Shown one piece after another: positions 6,925 to 14,459 of a DNA stretch of 16,760 bases (position 1 is the first letter of the stretch; each line of letters begins with the position of its first letter). Made by a program: the position numbers and the translations under genes. The stretch comes from Kiloniellaceae bacterium. GTDB taxonomy: Bacteria > Pseudomonadota > Alphaproteobacteria > Kiloniellales > Kiloniellaceae. The stretch spans positions 1 to 16,760 of the forward strand of contig JAJFGK010000004.1 in the NCBI GenBank assembly GCA_021776195.1. The letters are read 5' to 3'. The notes beneath the pieces were generated by a model. The model was given only the letters and a program-made list of their open reading frames with translations. It was not told the DNA's origin and made no database searches.

Positions 6925-6999
6925 GTGTTTTGATTCCTTTGCTGGATTAGTGCGCTTTCACGCGTTGCCGTACCAAAACGCCTCTTGATTAAAACAAGC

Positions 7000-7105
7000 C
7001 GTCACCCCGGACCGCCCTTTAGGGCGGAGCCGGGGTCTCGGGCCGACCGACCGCCCTGTTGGCAAAAGACCCCGGATAAACCCTGGCGGGTTTTCCGGGG
7101 TGACG
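7000..7105. repeat. Pair of inverted 39-bp palindromic repeats (REP/BIME-like)
   Basis: Unit 1 (7000-7038) and unit 2 (7067-7105, opposite orientation) are each 39 bp, with identical ends CGTCACCCCGGA and CCGGGGTCT. Their 18-bp cores differ in sequence, but each forms a 6-bp stem with a 4-nt loop: CCGCCC/GGGCGG in unit 1 and AAACCC/GGGTTT in unit 2. The spacer is 28 bp. The whole can fold as two long hairpins or as a cloverleaf with a 12-bp outer stem (7000-7011 with 7094-7105). GTCACCCCGG palindromes are familiar as dispersed repeats in alphaproteobacterial genomes. The pair sits between the operon's last gene and RidA and may end or process the transcript. Confidence 0.8.
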
Positions 7106-7140
7106 ACCTGGAAAACGATTCCTCCGATAGTGAATGCGCG

Positions 7141-8067
7141 CTAGTCGGCCTCCGCCGGCGGCACCGGCTTCAGGGCCTTGAGCTGGGCGATCAGGTTCTC
7201 GTCGCGCCAGGCCTCCAGCCGGTCCATCTCGTGGCCGTGGCTCAGCACCTCGACCGCCGCCCGCGCCTGGGCCTCCAGGGCCGGCGGGCCGCGCCAGCCG
7301 AAGTGGGCGATGGCCGCATCGATGCCGCCCTGTCCGCCGGTGAAGTGCAGGCCGAGCGCCGGCCCCATGAAGGCCCAACGCATGCCCGGACCATAGGAGA
7401 GCGCCTGGTCGGCCTCCGCGTAGCCGCAGATACCGGCGGCCACCAGGCGATCGATCTCCTCGCGCACCACGTGCTGCAGGCGGTTGGAGACGTAGCGTTC
7501 GATCTCCTTGGTCAGGCGCACCGGGTGCTTGCCGATGTGCCGGTAGAAGGCCATGGCCCAGTCCATCACAGCGGGTGCGGTCTTCTCGCCGCCGACCACC
7601 TCGACCAGGGGCATGAGGTAGGAGGGGGTGAAGGGATGGCCGACGATGACCCGCTCGGGCGCGGCGCAGCGGCTGGCGATCGAGGTCGGGACGAAGGTCG
7701 AGGAGGAGCTGGCGATCACCACCGAGGCCGGCAGGACCCGGCCCATGCGCTCGAACAGGTCGATCTTCAGGTCTTCCCGGTCGGGGGCGGACTCCTGGAC
7801 GAACTCGACGCCCGCCAAGGCGGCCTCCGGGTCGGACTCGAAGGTCAGGCGTCCCGGATCGGCGCCCGGGGCCAGGCCCAACTGCGTCAGGCGCGGCCAA
7901 ACCCGCGCCACCAGACCGCGCAGGGTGGCCTCGGCATCGGGTCCGGGATCGCTGGCCACCACATCGAGCCCGCGGGACAGAAAGAAGGCGGCCCAGCCGC
8001 CGCCGATGGTGCCACTGCCGATGCAGGCGACTCGGCCTACCGCCGTGGGATCGATTCTTTCCGTCAT
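7141..8067 (-). CDS. 3-hydroxyacyl-CoA dehydrogenase family, carnitine 3-dehydrogenase-like
   Basis: This 308-residue protein has an N-terminal NAD-binding fold with GSGTIG (17-22) and D40 closing the second strand, which favours NAD. ESAPDREDLK (92-101), SSSSTF (120-125) and VGHPFTPSYLMPLVEVVGG follow; the latter gives the catalytic pair H144 and E156, with N195 later. GPGMRWAFMGP (226-236) is characteristic of the L-carnitine dehydrogenase branch, which oxidises the 3-hydroxyl of carnitine. The usual carnitine partners (thioesterase, BKACE cleavage enzyme) are absent, and the upstream genes are amidohydrolases, so a related beta-hydroxy acid or amine is possible. The start is ATG with GAGGGA close upstream. 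It is the third gene of a tight operon, 25 bp after the amidohydrolase. Confidence 0.85.
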   Translation of the reverse strand: MTERIDPTAVGRVACIGSGTIGGGWAAFFLSRGLDVVASDPGPDAEATLRGLVARVWPRLTQLGLAPGADPGRLTFESDPEAALAGVEFVQESAPDREDLKIDLFERMGRVLPASVVIASSSSTFVPTSIASRCAAPERVIVGHPFTPSYLMPLVEVVGGEKTAPAVMDWAMAFYRHIGKHPVRLTKEIERYVSNRLQHVVREEIDRLVAAGICGYAEADQALSYGPGMRWAFMGPALGLHFTGGQGGIDAAIAHFGWRGPPALEAQARAAVEVLSHGHEMDRLEAWRDENLIAQLKALKPVPPAEAD

Positions 8068-8092
8068 GATTCCCTCACACCTTCCAGTTTGA

Positions 8093-9532
8093 TTAGGGGT
8101 CCAAGAACGGCAGGCTCAGGGGCGCGATCTCTTCCGCCCGGCGGCCGGCGTAGTCGTGCTGGGGCGCGGACGATGTCATGCGCGCCTGGCCGGCGGCCAG
8201 TTGCTCGGCCGCGCCCTGACGGTCCAGTCCCAGGACCGCGCCGTCGGCGACCACCTGTTGGCCGTCCACGTAAACATCCTTCACCGCGCGATCGGCCGCC
8301 GAGTGGATCAGCGCCGCCAGCGGATCGCGCCCCGGCATCATCAACGGATTGGTCAGGTCCAGCACCACGATATCGGCCTTGGCGCCCACGGCGAGCCGTC
8401 CGATATCGTCGCGCATCAGCGCCGCCGCGCCGCCCGCCGTGCCGGCATGGAAGACGTCGGCGGTGCTGGCGCCATGGCCGTCGCGGCTGGCGACACGGCC
8501 CAGGATGGCGGCCGAGCGCAGATCCTCGATCATGTTATGGGGGATCGTGTCGGTGCCGATGCCCAATACCACGCCAGCCTCCTTGTAGCGGCCGAAATGC
8601 TCCAGGGTGGTGCCGTAGCGCATGAAGGGGGTCGGGCAGTGCGCCACCGCGGTGTGGCTGTCGCCGAGCAGCGCCAGGTCGGTCCGGCTGTGCCAGCGGA
8701 CCCAGGAGTTCTCGTCGATGAAAATGGCATGGCCCAGAATCGTCCCGCGCCCGAGCAGTCCCAGGTCGTGCAGCAACTGCACCGGGGTGATGCCGTGGCG
8801 TTCGACCATGACGTTGAATTCCAGCACCGCCTGGGAGGCGTGTGTGGTCCAGGGCAGGTCGCGGGCCTTGGCGGCGGCATGGCTCTCGGCCAGCATCTCG
8901 GGGGTGTTGTTGTCGATCTGGAAGGGCGAAACCACGCCGGAAAAGCGGCCCGAGGGATGGGCCCGCAGCTCGTCGATCAGGGCCAGTGAGGCCTCGAAAT
9001 CCGCTTGGCCGCGGGCCGGGTCGTCGCTGTACTTGAGCTGGTGTGGGTTGTCGCGCCGCCAGTGGGCGGTGTTGAAGCCCGGCGCGGCGAAGACCCGCAG
9101 GCCGCTGCGTTCCATGACATCGACCCAGCCGGGAAAGGGAAAGGAAATGTCGACCAGGCTCGTGACGCCGCTCAACAACAGGTCGGCGTAGGAAACCTCG
9201 GCGCCGTACTTCAGGTCCTCGGAGTCGATGGCAAAGGAACAGGAGCGCTCGAAGAGCCCGCTCATGTAGTGTTCGCGCACGGAATGGTCCTCCCGCAGGC
9301 CGCGGTAGAAGACCTCGCTGGCGGGATGGGAATGAATGTCGACCAGGCCCGGCATGAGGCAGATACCGGCGCCCGCGACGGTTCGGTCGGCCGGCCCGGC
9401 ATAGCCCTTGCCGAGGAAGGTGATTTCCTTGTCTTCGAAGACCAGATCGCCCCCCTTCAGATAGGCATGGGCCTGGCGCGCGCTGTCCCAGGCAACGATC
9501 CAATCCACCTGCGCGAAGTGAGTGATGGCCAT
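8093..9532 (-). CDS. ATZ/TRZ-type metal-dependent amidohydrolase
   Basis: This 479-residue protein belongs to the cyclic amidohydrolase / chlorohydrolase group. PGLVDIHSH gives H67 and H69, TTHASQ gives H231, GHAIFIDENSW gives H268, HCPTPFMRYG gives H298, and GIGTDT gives D328. These are the ligands and catalytic residues of the single-metal subtype that deaminates or dehalogenates ring nitrogen compounds (cytosine, guanine, adenosine, triazines). The C-terminal AVGAKADIVVLDL closes the composite beta domain. The substrate cannot be read from sequence. The ATG has GGTGGAGAG five bases upstream. It lies between the D-aminoacylase-like gene (43 bp) and the dehydrogenase gene (25 bp), clearly in one operon. 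There is no signal peptide. Confidence 0.88.
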   Translation of the reverse strand: MAITHFAQVDWIVAWDSARQAHAYLKGGDLVFEDKEITFLGKGYAGPADRTVAGAGICLMPGLVDIHSHPASEVFYRGLREDHSVREHYMSGLFERSCSFAIDSEDLKYGAEVSYADLLLSGVTSLVDISFPFPGWVDVMERSGLRVFAAPGFNTAHWRRDNPHQLKYSDDPARGQADFEASLALIDELRAHPSGRFSGVVSPFQIDNNTPEMLAESHAAAKARDLPWTTHASQAVLEFNVMVERHGITPVQLLHDLGLLGRGTILGHAIFIDENSWVRWHSRTDLALLGDSHTAVAHCPTPFMRYGTTLEHFGRYKEAGVVLGIGTDTIPHNMIEDLRSAAILGRVASRDGHGASTADVFHAGTAGGAAALMRDDIGRLAVGAKADIVVLDLTNPLMMPGRDPLAALIHSAADRAVKDVYVDGQQVVADGAVLGLDRQGAAEQLAAGQARMTSSAPQHDYAGRRAEEIAPLSLPFLDP

Positions 9533-9575
9533 GGCCGCTCTCCACCCTTTTGCTGTTGATCAGGCCTGCAATCGA

Positions 9576-11030
9576 TCAGGTCCGGCGCACCTGCCGGCCG
9601 GGCCGGGCGCCGGTCTCGCCTTCGGCCGTCCAGACCGCTTCGCCGGCCACCAGCACGGCGTCGATCCCGGCCGCCGGCTGCATCGGGTCCTCGAAGGTCG
9701 CCCGGTCGAGGATGGTCTCGGGATCGAAGACCACCAGATCGGCGATCGCGCCCTGGCGCACCAGGCCGCGATCCTTGAAACCGAAGACCGCGGCCGGCAG
9801 CCCGGTCATGCGGTGGAGCGCCTCTTCCAGCGGGAAGAGCCCGCGCTCGCGGCTGAAATGGCCAAGAACCCGGGGAAAGGTGCCCCAGAGCCGGGGATGG
9901 GGATGGGCATCGTGGGGCAGTCCGTCGGAGCCGATCATGGCCCCGCCCTTGGTCATGATGTGGATCAGATCGGCCTCGTCCATCTGGTAATAGACCGCGC
10001 CGGCCGGCTGCAGGCGGTCGGCGGCGGCGTCGAGATCGAGGTCCCACTCGGCGGCGATGTCGTGCAGGTCGCGGCCGTTCATCTCGGGATGGCTCTGGGA
10101 CCAGGTGATGGTGACCCGAACCGACTGATGCACCGAGGCCTTTTCCAGCACCGTCGAGCTGGCGACGTAGGGGTAGACGTCGGCGTCGACCGTCTGGCGC
10201 TGCCGCTGGGCCTCGAGATGGGCGACGGTCTCTTTGGCGCGGCCCCAGTTGTCGCGGCCGCAGCACTTGAAGTGGGAGATGACCGCCGGTACCGCACCGC
10301 GCCGGCCGATTTCGAAAGCCTCGTCCATGGCCTCGATGATGTGGTCGCCCTCGTCGCGCATGTGGGTGGTGTAGAGCCCGCCGTGATCGGCCAGGCGCCC
10401 GGCCAACTCCGCCACCTCGTCGGTGGAGGAGGAAATCGCCGGCTTGTAGGCGAGCCCGGTGGAAAGGCCGATGGCGCCGGCGCCCAGAGCCTCGTCGAGC
10501 AGGCCCTGCATGGCGTCCAGCTCGCCGGAAGTGGCCGGCCGGTCCAGTTCGCTCATGCAGGAGACCCTCAGCGAGGCATGGCCCACGAGCTGGGCGTAGT
10601 TGATCGCCGGCGGGGCCGCCTCCAGCGCGGCGAAGTAGTCGGCCAGGGTGGTGAAGCGGTACCAGGACTTGTCGCCCAGAAGGTTCAGCGGCGGCGGCGG
10701 GTCGCCGGCGAAGGTCATGGGCGCCAGACTGACGCCGCAATTGCCGGTGACCACGGTGGTGACCCCCTGGCTCGCCTTGGGGGTCATGGTGGGGTCCGAG
10801 AGAAGCAGGCGGTCGTCGTGGGTGTGGACGTCGATGAAGCCCGGCGCCACGACCCGGCCGTCTGCCTCCTGGCGCGTGGCCGCTGTCCAGCCCGCGAGAT
10901 CGCCGACCGCCGCGATGCGGCCCTCGGTCACCGCGACATCGGCGGCAAGACCCGGCGCGCCGCTGCCGTCGATGACCGTCCCGCCCGCGATCAAGAGATC
11001 GCAGGACCCCGATCCGCTGTCTTCCGCCAT
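9576..11030 (-). CDS. N-acyl-D-amino-acid deacylase (D-aminoacylase family)
   Basis: This 484-residue amidohydrolase carries the D-aminoacylase marks. GFIDVHTHDD gives H69 and H71, GNCG gives the metal-bridging C98, GAIGLSTGLAY lies at 185-195, YTTHMRDEGD gives H223, ISHFK gives H253, and IGSDG gives D369, with HPRLWGTFPRVLG after it. The family removes acyl groups from N-acyl-D-amino acids, and related members act on D-glutamate, D-aspartate or dipeptide-like amides. The ATG at 11030 follows GGGGGAGAG; a GTG seven codons upstream is less likely because it would read through the ribosome site. It is the first gene of a three-gene operon. The preceding gene ends with a terminator, so a promoter should lie near 11035-11120, though none stands out. 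Confidence 0.88.
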   Translation of the reverse strand: MAEDSGSGSCDLLIAGGTVIDGSGAPGLAADVAVTEGRIAAVGDLAGWTAATRQEADGRVVAPGFIDVHTHDDRLLLSDPTMTPKASQGVTTVVTGNCGVSLAPMTFAGDPPPPLNLLGDKSWYRFTTLADYFAALEAAPPAINYAQLVGHASLRVSCMSELDRPATSGELDAMQGLLDEALGAGAIGLSTGLAYKPAISSSTDEVAELAGRLADHGGLYTTHMRDEGDHIIEAMDEAFEIGRRGAVPAVISHFKCCGRDNWGRAKETVAHLEAQRQRQTVDADVYPYVASSTVLEKASVHQSVRVTITWSQSHPEMNGRDLHDIAAEWDLDLDAAADRLQPAGAVYYQMDEADLIHIMTKGGAMIGSDGLPHDAHPHPRLWGTFPRVLGHFSRERGLFPLEEALHRMTGLPAAVFGFKDRGLVRQGAIADLVVFDPETILDRATFEDPMQPAAGIDAVLVAGEAVWTAEGETGARPGRQVRRT

Positions 11031-11103
11031 GCCCCTCTCCCCCAACTGCACCGAACAAGGCCGCTAGAGTGATACGCTCGCGGACCCGCTGGCAAGGGGG
11101 AGG

Positions 11104-11150
11104 CTTTTGGCAGGCAAAAGGAAAGGGCGCCCGGTTCAGCCGCGCGCCCT
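11104..11150 (-). terminator. Rho-independent terminator of the orphan EGG protein gene
   Basis: On the minus strand agggcgc (11150-11144) pairs with gcgccct (11130-11124) around a 13-nt loop and is followed by TTTCCTTTT. The position is 27 bases past the stop at 11177. A second, smaller inverted repeat (cttttg 11104-11109, caaaag 11115-11120) follows. The T-rich tail supports real termination for the minus strand, separating this gene from the deacylase operon. Confidence 0.7.
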
Positions 11151-11176
11151 GTTCGCTTCAAACTCCGAGCAGTTGC

Positions 11177-12187
11177 TTAGGCGGTCACGTCGAGCGGTTC
11201 GGTCTTCTCGTCCTCGTCCCGCAGCTGATCCAGCGGCACCGCCACGTCGGCGGTGATGGTGGTGATGGGCTCTTCCTTCTCGTTGGTCGAAAAGGTAATC
11301 GAGCGAATGGCGATGATCGCCTGGAAGGTTATCGCTGCCTCGACCAGGTTTTCCCGCAGGGCGGCGATGAGGGCCTCGGCCGGATCGGGTTCCGCGGCCG
11401 GCTGGCCGCCGTCCTCGCCGGCAACGGGAACCTCACCCGGCAGGGCCTCATCGACCGGCGGCAGAGTCAGAAGATCGTCGTTCTCGTCACCCGGCTCCGG
11501 CGGCAGCGCCACGGGAGGTTGGACCAGACCCGGGCCCAGGTTCAGCAGCGGCGGTTCGCCGCCGGAGGTCGTGGCCGAGATGTTCTCTTCGTAGCTGAGG
11601 CTGGCCAGAGCGACCTCGACCGAGCCGGTCTCCTGGTTGACCGCGATCTCCAGGGAGCGGGCGACCAGAGAGGTCGACTGGCTGAAGTTCGAACCGGAAA
11701 TCGAGGTGGTCTGGGAGAAGGCCGCAAAAGACAGCGACGCGGTAAAGGAGACACCATCGCGCAGGGCATCGACCACCGGTTCGATGAAGGACTTGGCGAA
11801 GTTCTTCGCCACGTCGGAATCGAAACCGAGGCCCTTCAGGACCGCGCCGAGATCCTGCCGGATGCTGTTCAGGGCCGACTTGATGAAGCCGCGGGCATCG
11901 CCGAGTGCCCCGCCCCGCTGGCTTTCGGCGACCGGGCCGCCCTCGCCCCCTTCGCCGCCCTCACCGCCTTCGCCCCCTTCGACACCGTGAGAGGCAAAGC
12001 GCGACGGCAGATCGAGCACGTCGCGCGGACCGGCGCCCTCATGACCATGCCGGGCCCGCGCATCCTTCGAATTGCCGGCCTCGGGCACGACACGGCGGCC
12101 GGCCTGGTTGGTCTCGTCGCCGCGCGACGAAGAGTGGAAAAGTCCTGGAAGGGACGGCAGAAAATCAGAATTAAAAGCGTCGACCAT
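11177..12187 (-). CDS. Hypothetical protein with (EGG)5 linker and beta-rich core
   Basis: This 336-residue protein belongs to no family I recognise. The first 68 residues are polar and probably disordered. Five EGG units (70-84) form a flexible linker. A helical stretch (98-145, for example FIKSALNSIRQDLGAVLKGLG) is followed by Ser/Thr-rich beta strands (147-205). Then come a Pro/acidic linker (210-272) and a final helix-strand part (273-320). It is acidic, has no signal peptide or membrane segment, and ends with DEDEKTEPLDVTA. The ATG at 12187 has GAGGGG about ten bases upstream; a TTG two codons earlier is closer to that site and also possible. It is a single-gene unit with its own terminator. 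A role as a structural or surface protein is only a guess. Confidence 0.7.
   Translation of the reverse strand: MVDAFNSDFLPSLPGLFHSSSRGDETNQAGRRVVPEAGNSKDARARHGHEGAGPRDVLDLPSRFASHGVEGGEGGEGGEGGEGGPVAESQRGGALGDARGFIKSALNSIRQDLGAVLKGLGFDSDVAKNFAKSFIEPVVDALRDGVSFTASLSFAAFSQTTSISGSNFSQSTSLVARSLEIAVNQETGSVEVALASLSYEENISATTSGGEPPLLNLGPGLVQPPVALPPEPGDENDDLLTLPPVDEALPGEVPVAGEDGGQPAAEPDPAEALIAALRENLVEAAITFQAIIAIRSITFSTNEKEEPITTITADVAVPLDQLRDEDEKTEPLDVTA
11936..11980. repeat. Five 9-bp tandem units encoding EGG
   Basis: Five consecutive codon triplets on the minus strand each encode Glu-Gly-Gly, with variation at third positions (gaa/gag, ggg/ggc/ggt). The imperfect DNA copies suggest an older expansion or selection at the protein level. 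The units lie inside the 336-residue orphan protein and add a flexible acidic linker. Confidence 0.85.
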
Positions 12188-12259
12188 CGGCAAAATACCC
12201 CTCTTCTCGACGGCAATGCCGCGCGCACAAACGTCGCGGCGCCAAGACGGTTGACGACA

Positions 12260-12269
12260 TTTAGCTAAA
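12260..12269. promoter_or_regulatory. AT-rich palindrome upstream of the EGG protein gene
   Basis: The sequence tttagctaaa is a perfect 10-bp palindrome within an AT-rich stretch (12255-12292) between the small secreted protein and the EGG protein. It lies about 73-82 bp upstream of the ATG at 12187. Promoter or operator function is plausible, but no clear -35/-10 pair was found. Confidence 0.25.
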
Positions 12270-12313
12270 ATTGATGAAAAAACACTTGGCGGACGTGGTT
12301 AACGGCCGGCGAC

Positions 12314-12652
12314 CTAAGACTCTTTGTCCAGAAACCCCGGTACACTACCCGTGTTGGGCGCTGCGCCTAATGTCGATGCGTCCGGATTGTAGGCCGGGCC
12401 GTACTGCCAAAAGGGGTCCTTCATTCCGGTGTCCGGCCCAATGTAGGTTAGCGAGCGCTCCCATAGATCCTGGGGGAAAAACTTGTATTGTGCCCAGGCG
12501 GGGACGTCCTCGGACATCGAGTTCTTGCCGGGCTCATGGTCAATACCGGGAGGCAAGAGGAACTTGCTGCCAAAGGACGGCACAGTGTCCTCGGCGCCCA
12601 GGGCCGGGGCCACCAAACAGGCGACAGACAATGCGGCGATCAGAATCTTCAT
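12314..12652 (-). CDS. Small secreted protein, unrecognised family
   Basis: The 112-residue product starts with MKILIAALSVACLVAPALG, a clear signal peptide: Lys, a hydrophobic core, and small residues before EDTVPSF. The cysteine in SVAC does not sit in a proper lipobox, so cleavage by signal peptidase I and a periplasmic or exported mature protein of about 92 residues is likely. The mature part is rich in Pro, Gly, Trp and Tyr (for example KDPFWQYGPAYNP) and contains no cysteine, so no disulfides. The ATG at 12652 has AGGAA upstream. The frame extends 29 codons further, but the promoter TATAAT lies inside that extension, supporting the shorter start. No function is assigned. Confidence 0.75.
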   Translation of the reverse strand: MKILIAALSVACLVAPALGAEDTVPSFGSKFLLPPGIDHEPGKNSMSEDVPAWAQYKFFPQDLWERSLTYIGPDTGMKDPFWQYGPAYNPDASTLGAAPNTGSVPGFLDKES

Positions 12653-12682
12653 GGCCGTTCGCTTTCCTAACTGCCTTATTCC

Positions 12683-12710
12683 ATTATAGGTGCGAGTGGC
12701 GCAGTTTCCA
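12683..12710 (-). promoter_or_regulatory. Sigma-70-type promoter of the small secreted protein gene
   Basis: On the minus strand a perfect TATAAT (12688-12683) is preceded, after a 16-bp spacer, by TGGAAA (12710-12705), which matches four of six positions of TTGACA. The predicted start near 12676 gives a leader of about 24 bases before the ATG at 12652. The -10 is strong; the -35 is weak. Confidence 0.6.
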
Positions 12711-12741
12711 GTCACTTTTTCGGGTGGGGCACAACCCAATG

Positions 12742-12753
12742 CTAAGATCTTAG
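12742..12753. promoter_or_regulatory. 12-bp palindrome at the TPR gene stop
   Basis: The sequence ctaagatcttag is a perfect palindrome overlapping the stop codon of the TPR gene. It lies about 55 bp upstream of the TATAAT box of the next gene. It is either a small hairpin end or an operator; chance cannot be excluded. Confidence 0.2.
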
Positions 12754-14333
12754 TTCTTCAACCGATCGAGCAAAGCCTTCGAACTGTCGCGAACCGTCTT
12801 TTCACTCGCCGCAGCCGTACATTGGCGCAGCAGCTCCTTCGCAGCCTCTTTGTCTTGAACGAGGGGATCGGGACCGTCAACCAGCTTGTCGTAGATGGCA
12901 TTTGTCCAGCGGCAGAAGAACGAATCGGCAACAAGCACTTTCTTTGCGGCCAGTAGGGAGGCCTCGGCGGTGCGATACTGTTTCAGGTGAAAGGCCGCGA
13001 TGCCGCCTTTCATATGTTCGAGACCATTCATCTCCGCGTACTTGAGGCGGATCCCATAGGCGCGTAGCGCCTCGCCCAGGTGGCCAAGCTCGAAGGCCAG
13101 GAGCATTCGCTTTTCCCAGGTCGCTGGATCTCTGGGCTTGATCGCGGCGGCGCGCCGGAACGAACCCAAAGCCTCTCCCAGGTAGCGCGCGCGTTGGTCT
13201 AGATCTACGGCCAATCGTTCCTTGACGAGGCCCAGATTGAACGCGGTCTCCCAATGGTAAGGGTGATGCCAAATCGCCCTCTCGAAGAGCCTCTCCGCCG
13301 CCAGGAAGTCTTTCTGGTGAAGCGCTGCCAGGGCTTTGAGAAAGTAAATTTCGCCGAAGTCCCGCCGCCTCTCAATGTTTCCGTGGTTGGCGGGATGGAA
13401 GGCGCGTTTTTCCAGGTCGCGCAAGAGCTGGATCCCGCGGTCAAAGTTATCTTGCTTCAACTCCAGGCTGATCTCGTTGATCGCCGCACCGACGAAAAGG
13501 TCCTGGTTATTTTGGGCTTCTCGAAAAAGACTGAGCGCGGCCTGGACATCCCCCTGCCGCCAGCGCACCAGACCCTGCAGATTGGTGAACCAGGGCCGCT
13601 GGGCCCGATCGCCCTGGACCCGCATCTGGTCGGTGATGACCTCGACGAACTCGTTATTCTTCAGCCTGTACTTGTAGAGGGCGAGAATATAGGGATCGAC
13701 CCATCTGGTGATAGTTTCCGCCACTTTGATCAAAGCCGGATCTAATCCGCTGTCGGGATGGCATTTGCCGTCGAAACCGACCGTGCTTTCTGCCTGGCGG
13801 GAGACCTTCTCCTCCGGCACCCCCAAACTGACCGGTCGGTGGGCTGCAACGACATCGGTATCGGCATGGATGTGGTCATAGTTAAGCTGCGTCCCGAAAT
13901 CCTTGTCGATCTGCAAATCGATCGCAATGTGCCCGCTGTGGCAGAGGATATCGATTCGCACGCTCGCATGCGGCAGGCGGAGAAGTTGCTTCAGGCGCAG
14001 GATCAGCCAGCGAAGCGTCAGACCCGTATCCGGCAGCTCGATGTCGCGCAGTTCGCTGCCCAGCGCGGCCCCCGCAACTCCTACATTGGTTTCACGGTTG
14101 GAGTCGGCTTCCACGACAATGTTGGCAAGGTGTGCGCTGAGCCTCGCCGCGACGCTGTGCTCGGTATAGCCTTCGGCCTGCAGAGACGGTGGGACGCCCA
14201 AGTGCTCGATGACGACATTAGGCTTGATTGCGATCACGAAAATATCGGCCATGGCAAGCACAAGGCCCAGGACCGCAAGCAGTTTCAGTCCGTCCATGAA
14301 GTGGTCGAGCGTAAAGCCGACCGCCTTTAACAT
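12750..14333 (-). CDS. Membrane-anchored tetratricopeptide repeat protein
   Basis: This 527-residue protein has one hydrophobic segment (about 15-36, LKLLAVLGLVLAMADIFVIAI). It should anchor the protein in the inner membrane with the rest outside the cytoplasm. Residues 40-75 (HLGVPPSLQAEGYTEHSVAARL) resemble an N-terminal module often found before TPRs in alphaproteobacterial proteins. A mixed domain (80-200) follows, then TPR-like helix pairs: LQGLVRWRQGDVQAALSLF (252-270), FLKALAALHQKDFLAAERLF (331-350), and units to about 480. TPRs usually bind partner proteins; no enzyme motif is seen. The ATG at 14333 is chosen, but a TTG ten codons upstream and an ATG at 14297 are possible, and no ribosome site decides. 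The gene is less GC-rich than the enzyme genes. Confidence 0.75.
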   Translation of the reverse strand: MLKAVGFTLDHFMDGLKLLAVLGLVLAMADIFVIAIKPNVVIEHLGVPPSLQAEGYTEHSVAARLSAHLANIVVEADSNRETNVGVAGAALGSELRDIELPDTGLTLRWLILRLKQLLRLPHASVRIDILCHSGHIAIDLQIDKDFGTQLNYDHIHADTDVVAAHRPVSLGVPEEKVSRQAESTVGFDGKCHPDSGLDPALIKVAETITRWVDPYILALYKYRLKNNEFVEVITDQMRVQGDRAQRPWFTNLQGLVRWRQGDVQAALSLFREAQNNQDLFVGAAINEISLELKQDNFDRGIQLLRDLEKRAFHPANHGNIERRRDFGEIYFLKALAALHQKDFLAAERLFERAIWHHPYHWETAFNLGLVKERLAVDLDQRARYLGEALGSFRRAAAIKPRDPATWEKRMLLAFELGHLGEALRAYGIRLKYAEMNGLEHMKGGIAAFHLKQYRTAEASLLAAKKVLVADSFFCRWTNAIYDKLVDGPDPLVQDKEAAKELLRQCTAAASEKTVRDSSKALLDRLKN

Positions 14334-14381
14334 GACCCGCCACACCGGCCAGCACCTCAGCAATGATCAACTAACGCACTG

Positions 14382-14398
14382 CATAATATGGCATTATG
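14382..14398. promoter_or_regulatory. AT-rich inverted repeat upstream of the TPR gene
   Basis: The arms cataat (14382-14387) and attatg (14393-14398) flank 5 nt. They are set in the most AT-rich stretch of the window (about 14380-14420), 50-65 bp upstream of the TPR start. On the minus strand both CATAAT and TATTAT resemble -10 boxes. A promoter with an overlapping operator is likely, but no convincing -35 is visible. Confidence 0.4.
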
Positions 14399-14459
14399 TA
14401 ATTTAAGTTTGCATCAAAAAACAGTGACCCAATTCGCCCTCACCACCAACCCTCTCCTC

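Noticed and set aside
7000..7105. tRNA or tRNA-like gene suggested by the cloverleaf
   Set aside because: There is no T-loop, anticodon arm pattern or CCA end, and the two halves are better explained as inverted copies of one palindromic repeat.
6985..8625. 546-codon + strand open frame across the dehydrogenase and amidohydrolase genes
   Set aside because: It crosses two well-supported minus genes and the repeat pair, is Arg/Gly/Pro-rich, and has no domain.
9457..11072. Long alternative frames on both strands over the D-aminoacylase gene
   Set aside because: The 491-codon minus frame holds every catalytic motif; the others show none and are shadows.
11936..11980. CRISPR-like or minisatellite array
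   Set aside because: The units are only 9 bp with no spacers and encode an in-frame EGG run inside a gene.
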